Below, piece by piece: positions 13,194 through 13,958 of a DNA stretch of 13,958 nt. Position numbers and translations under genes: made by a program. The number at the start of each line of letters is the position of its first letter. The first letter of the stretch is position 1. Source of the stretch: JBDHTO01 sp039808665 (GTDB lineage Bacteria > Pseudomonadota > Alphaproteobacteria > Paracaedibacterales > JAKBAR01); the NCBI GenBank assembly GCA_039808665.1, contig JBDHTO010000027.1, positions 1 through 13,958 on the forward strand. The letters are read 5' to 3'. The notes under the pieces are model-generated. The model was given only the letters and a program-made list of their open reading frames with translations. It was not told the DNA's origin and searched no databases.

Positions 13194-13958
13194 CTCTTGA
13201 TACCCATGATAAAGTGTTTGGAAAATGGGGATCCACCTTTCTGCGCGTCCTTGATCCTCGAAGTCCCAACTTGCAGCGAGGGCTGCTTGGACCACTCCCC
13301 ATGCCATGACACGGTGAGGATCAAAATGAAGTTGCGTACCAAGGGTATGTGCACGGCGGAGCAAAAGATCCTTGTGTGCTGAGGGATCTGTCATTTTTTC
13401 TACGGGATTTCGCATAAAGGGCCCCGTATCACAAGCGGGATCGCCCACAAACCCCTGGGGATCAATGGCAATCCATGTGTTTCCATGGGATATGATATTG
13501 TCGTGATGCAGATCGCCGTGGAGGAGCACTTTTTTTGTGGTTGTTTCTAAAAGGGACGTTGTGATGTTTTGAAGGGTTTGTACCTCCTCTTTTGAAAATA
13601 TGTGAGGGGCATTTTTGAAAAAAGTTATGAGAACATCTTCAACCGGGGTAAAGGACTTAGGGTCAAAAGCACAATCATGAAGACGCGGAAGAATGGACAC
13701 AAAGACTTGATTCGCTTGATCTTCATTCCTTGGAAAAAGCGTTGAAAGGGGGTCGCCCGGATGAATTCTGTCCATGAGGATTGCGCGCCGTGTGATGCAT
13801 CGACTGATAATTTTTGGACAAAAACCCGAGGTTTGATAAGCAGAGAGGGCATGAAACTCACGAAGAAAAGCATCCTTGTCCCATGATAATTTAAGGACAA
13901 TATCGCGACTCTCCTGCTTTCCAAACAAAATATAATTGTAGGTCATATTGGGAGCGGG
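13185..13958 (-). CDS. APH(6)-like aminoglycoside/small-molecule phosphotransferase, 5' end outside the window
   Basis: The protein belongs to the aminoglycoside/hydroxyurea resistance kinase group (streptomycin 6-phosphotransferase type). Counting from the ATG at 13946 it shows the ATP-binding lysine region IVLKLSWDKD (16-25, K19), the catalytic loop LLHGDLHHDNII (141-152) with D145 and N150, the metal-binding IDPQGFVGDPACDTGPF (161-177) with D162, and FMRNP (177-181). Relatives have about 20-45 more residues before the segment matching TYNYILFGKQ, and the frame stays open to the window edge (no stop between 13946 and 13958), so the true start probably lies beyond; the ATG at 13946 has no ribosome site. 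The substrate is unknown: chromosomal members may act on aminoglycosides, hydroxyurea or a metabolite. The gene converges on the L,D-transpeptidase gene, overlapping 9 bases. Confidence 0.85.
   Translation of the reverse strand, partial: PAPNMTYNYILFGKQESRDIVLKLSWDKDAFLREFHALSAYQTSGFCPKIISRCITRRAILMDRIHPGDPLSTLFPRNEDQANQVFVSILPRLHDCAFDPKSFTPVEDVLITFFKNAPHIFSKEEVQTLQNITTSLLETTTKKVLLHGDLHHDNIISHGNTWIAIDPQGFVGDPACDTGPFMRNPVEKMTDPSAHKDLLLRRAHTLGTQLHFDPHRVMAWGVVQAALAASWDFEDQGRAERWIPIFQTLYHGYQELG

Noticed and set aside
1..13958. Defence system, prophage, CRISPR array or transposon
   Set aside because: No repeat-spacer pattern, transposase, integrase, nuclease or phage-type gene is visible; all genes are metabolic, transport, stress, wall or unrecognised exported proteins.

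Overview
The window looks like a compact chromosomal segment of an alphaproteobacterium. The strongest marker is the run prmC, then a DUF4167 protein, then clpB. As far as I know DUF4167 proteins are essentially alphaproteobacterial and often sit next to prmC and clpB. The moderate GC content, tight gene packing, a transporter resembling the nutrient permeases of intracellular bacteria, a nucleoside importer and several unrecognised secreted proteins are compatible with a host-associated lineage such as Holosporales. That last step is inference; no rRNA or tRNA gene is present to test it.

Layout. Positions 24-1523 (+) encode the YifB/ComM AAA+ ATPase. It meets the end of a minus-strand run with no spacer. 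That run, read from 8750 down to 1524, holds a 77-residue secreted protein, a 542-residue secreted orphan protein, transketolase, an MFS permease, a 159-residue exported protein (its start overlaps the MFS stop codon) and a CNT-family nucleoside transporter. A 137-base divergent region (8751-8887) separates it from a plus-strand run: prmC, the DUF4167 gene, clpB and an L,D-transpeptidase that starts on the base after the clpB stop. The right edge holds the 3' part of an APH(6)-like kinase gene on the minus strand, overlapping the transpeptidase end by 9 bases and running off the window.

How the genes fit together. The left half combines uptake (nucleosides and an unknown small solute), pentose-phosphate metabolism (transketolase) and exported proteins of unknown function. 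The right half is translation termination (PrmC), protein disaggregation (ClpB) and cell-wall cross-linking or remodelling (YkuD domain). No gene-free stretch exceeds about 140 bases. I see no mobile element, CRISPR array, integrase, tRNA or rRNA.

The most interesting signals are a hairpin that buries the clpB ribosome-binding site, a candidate translational thermosensor for a heat-shock chaperone, and the 542-residue secreted orphan, which appears to carry a diverged internal duplication. I did not find a defence locus or a clearly new multi-gene system.
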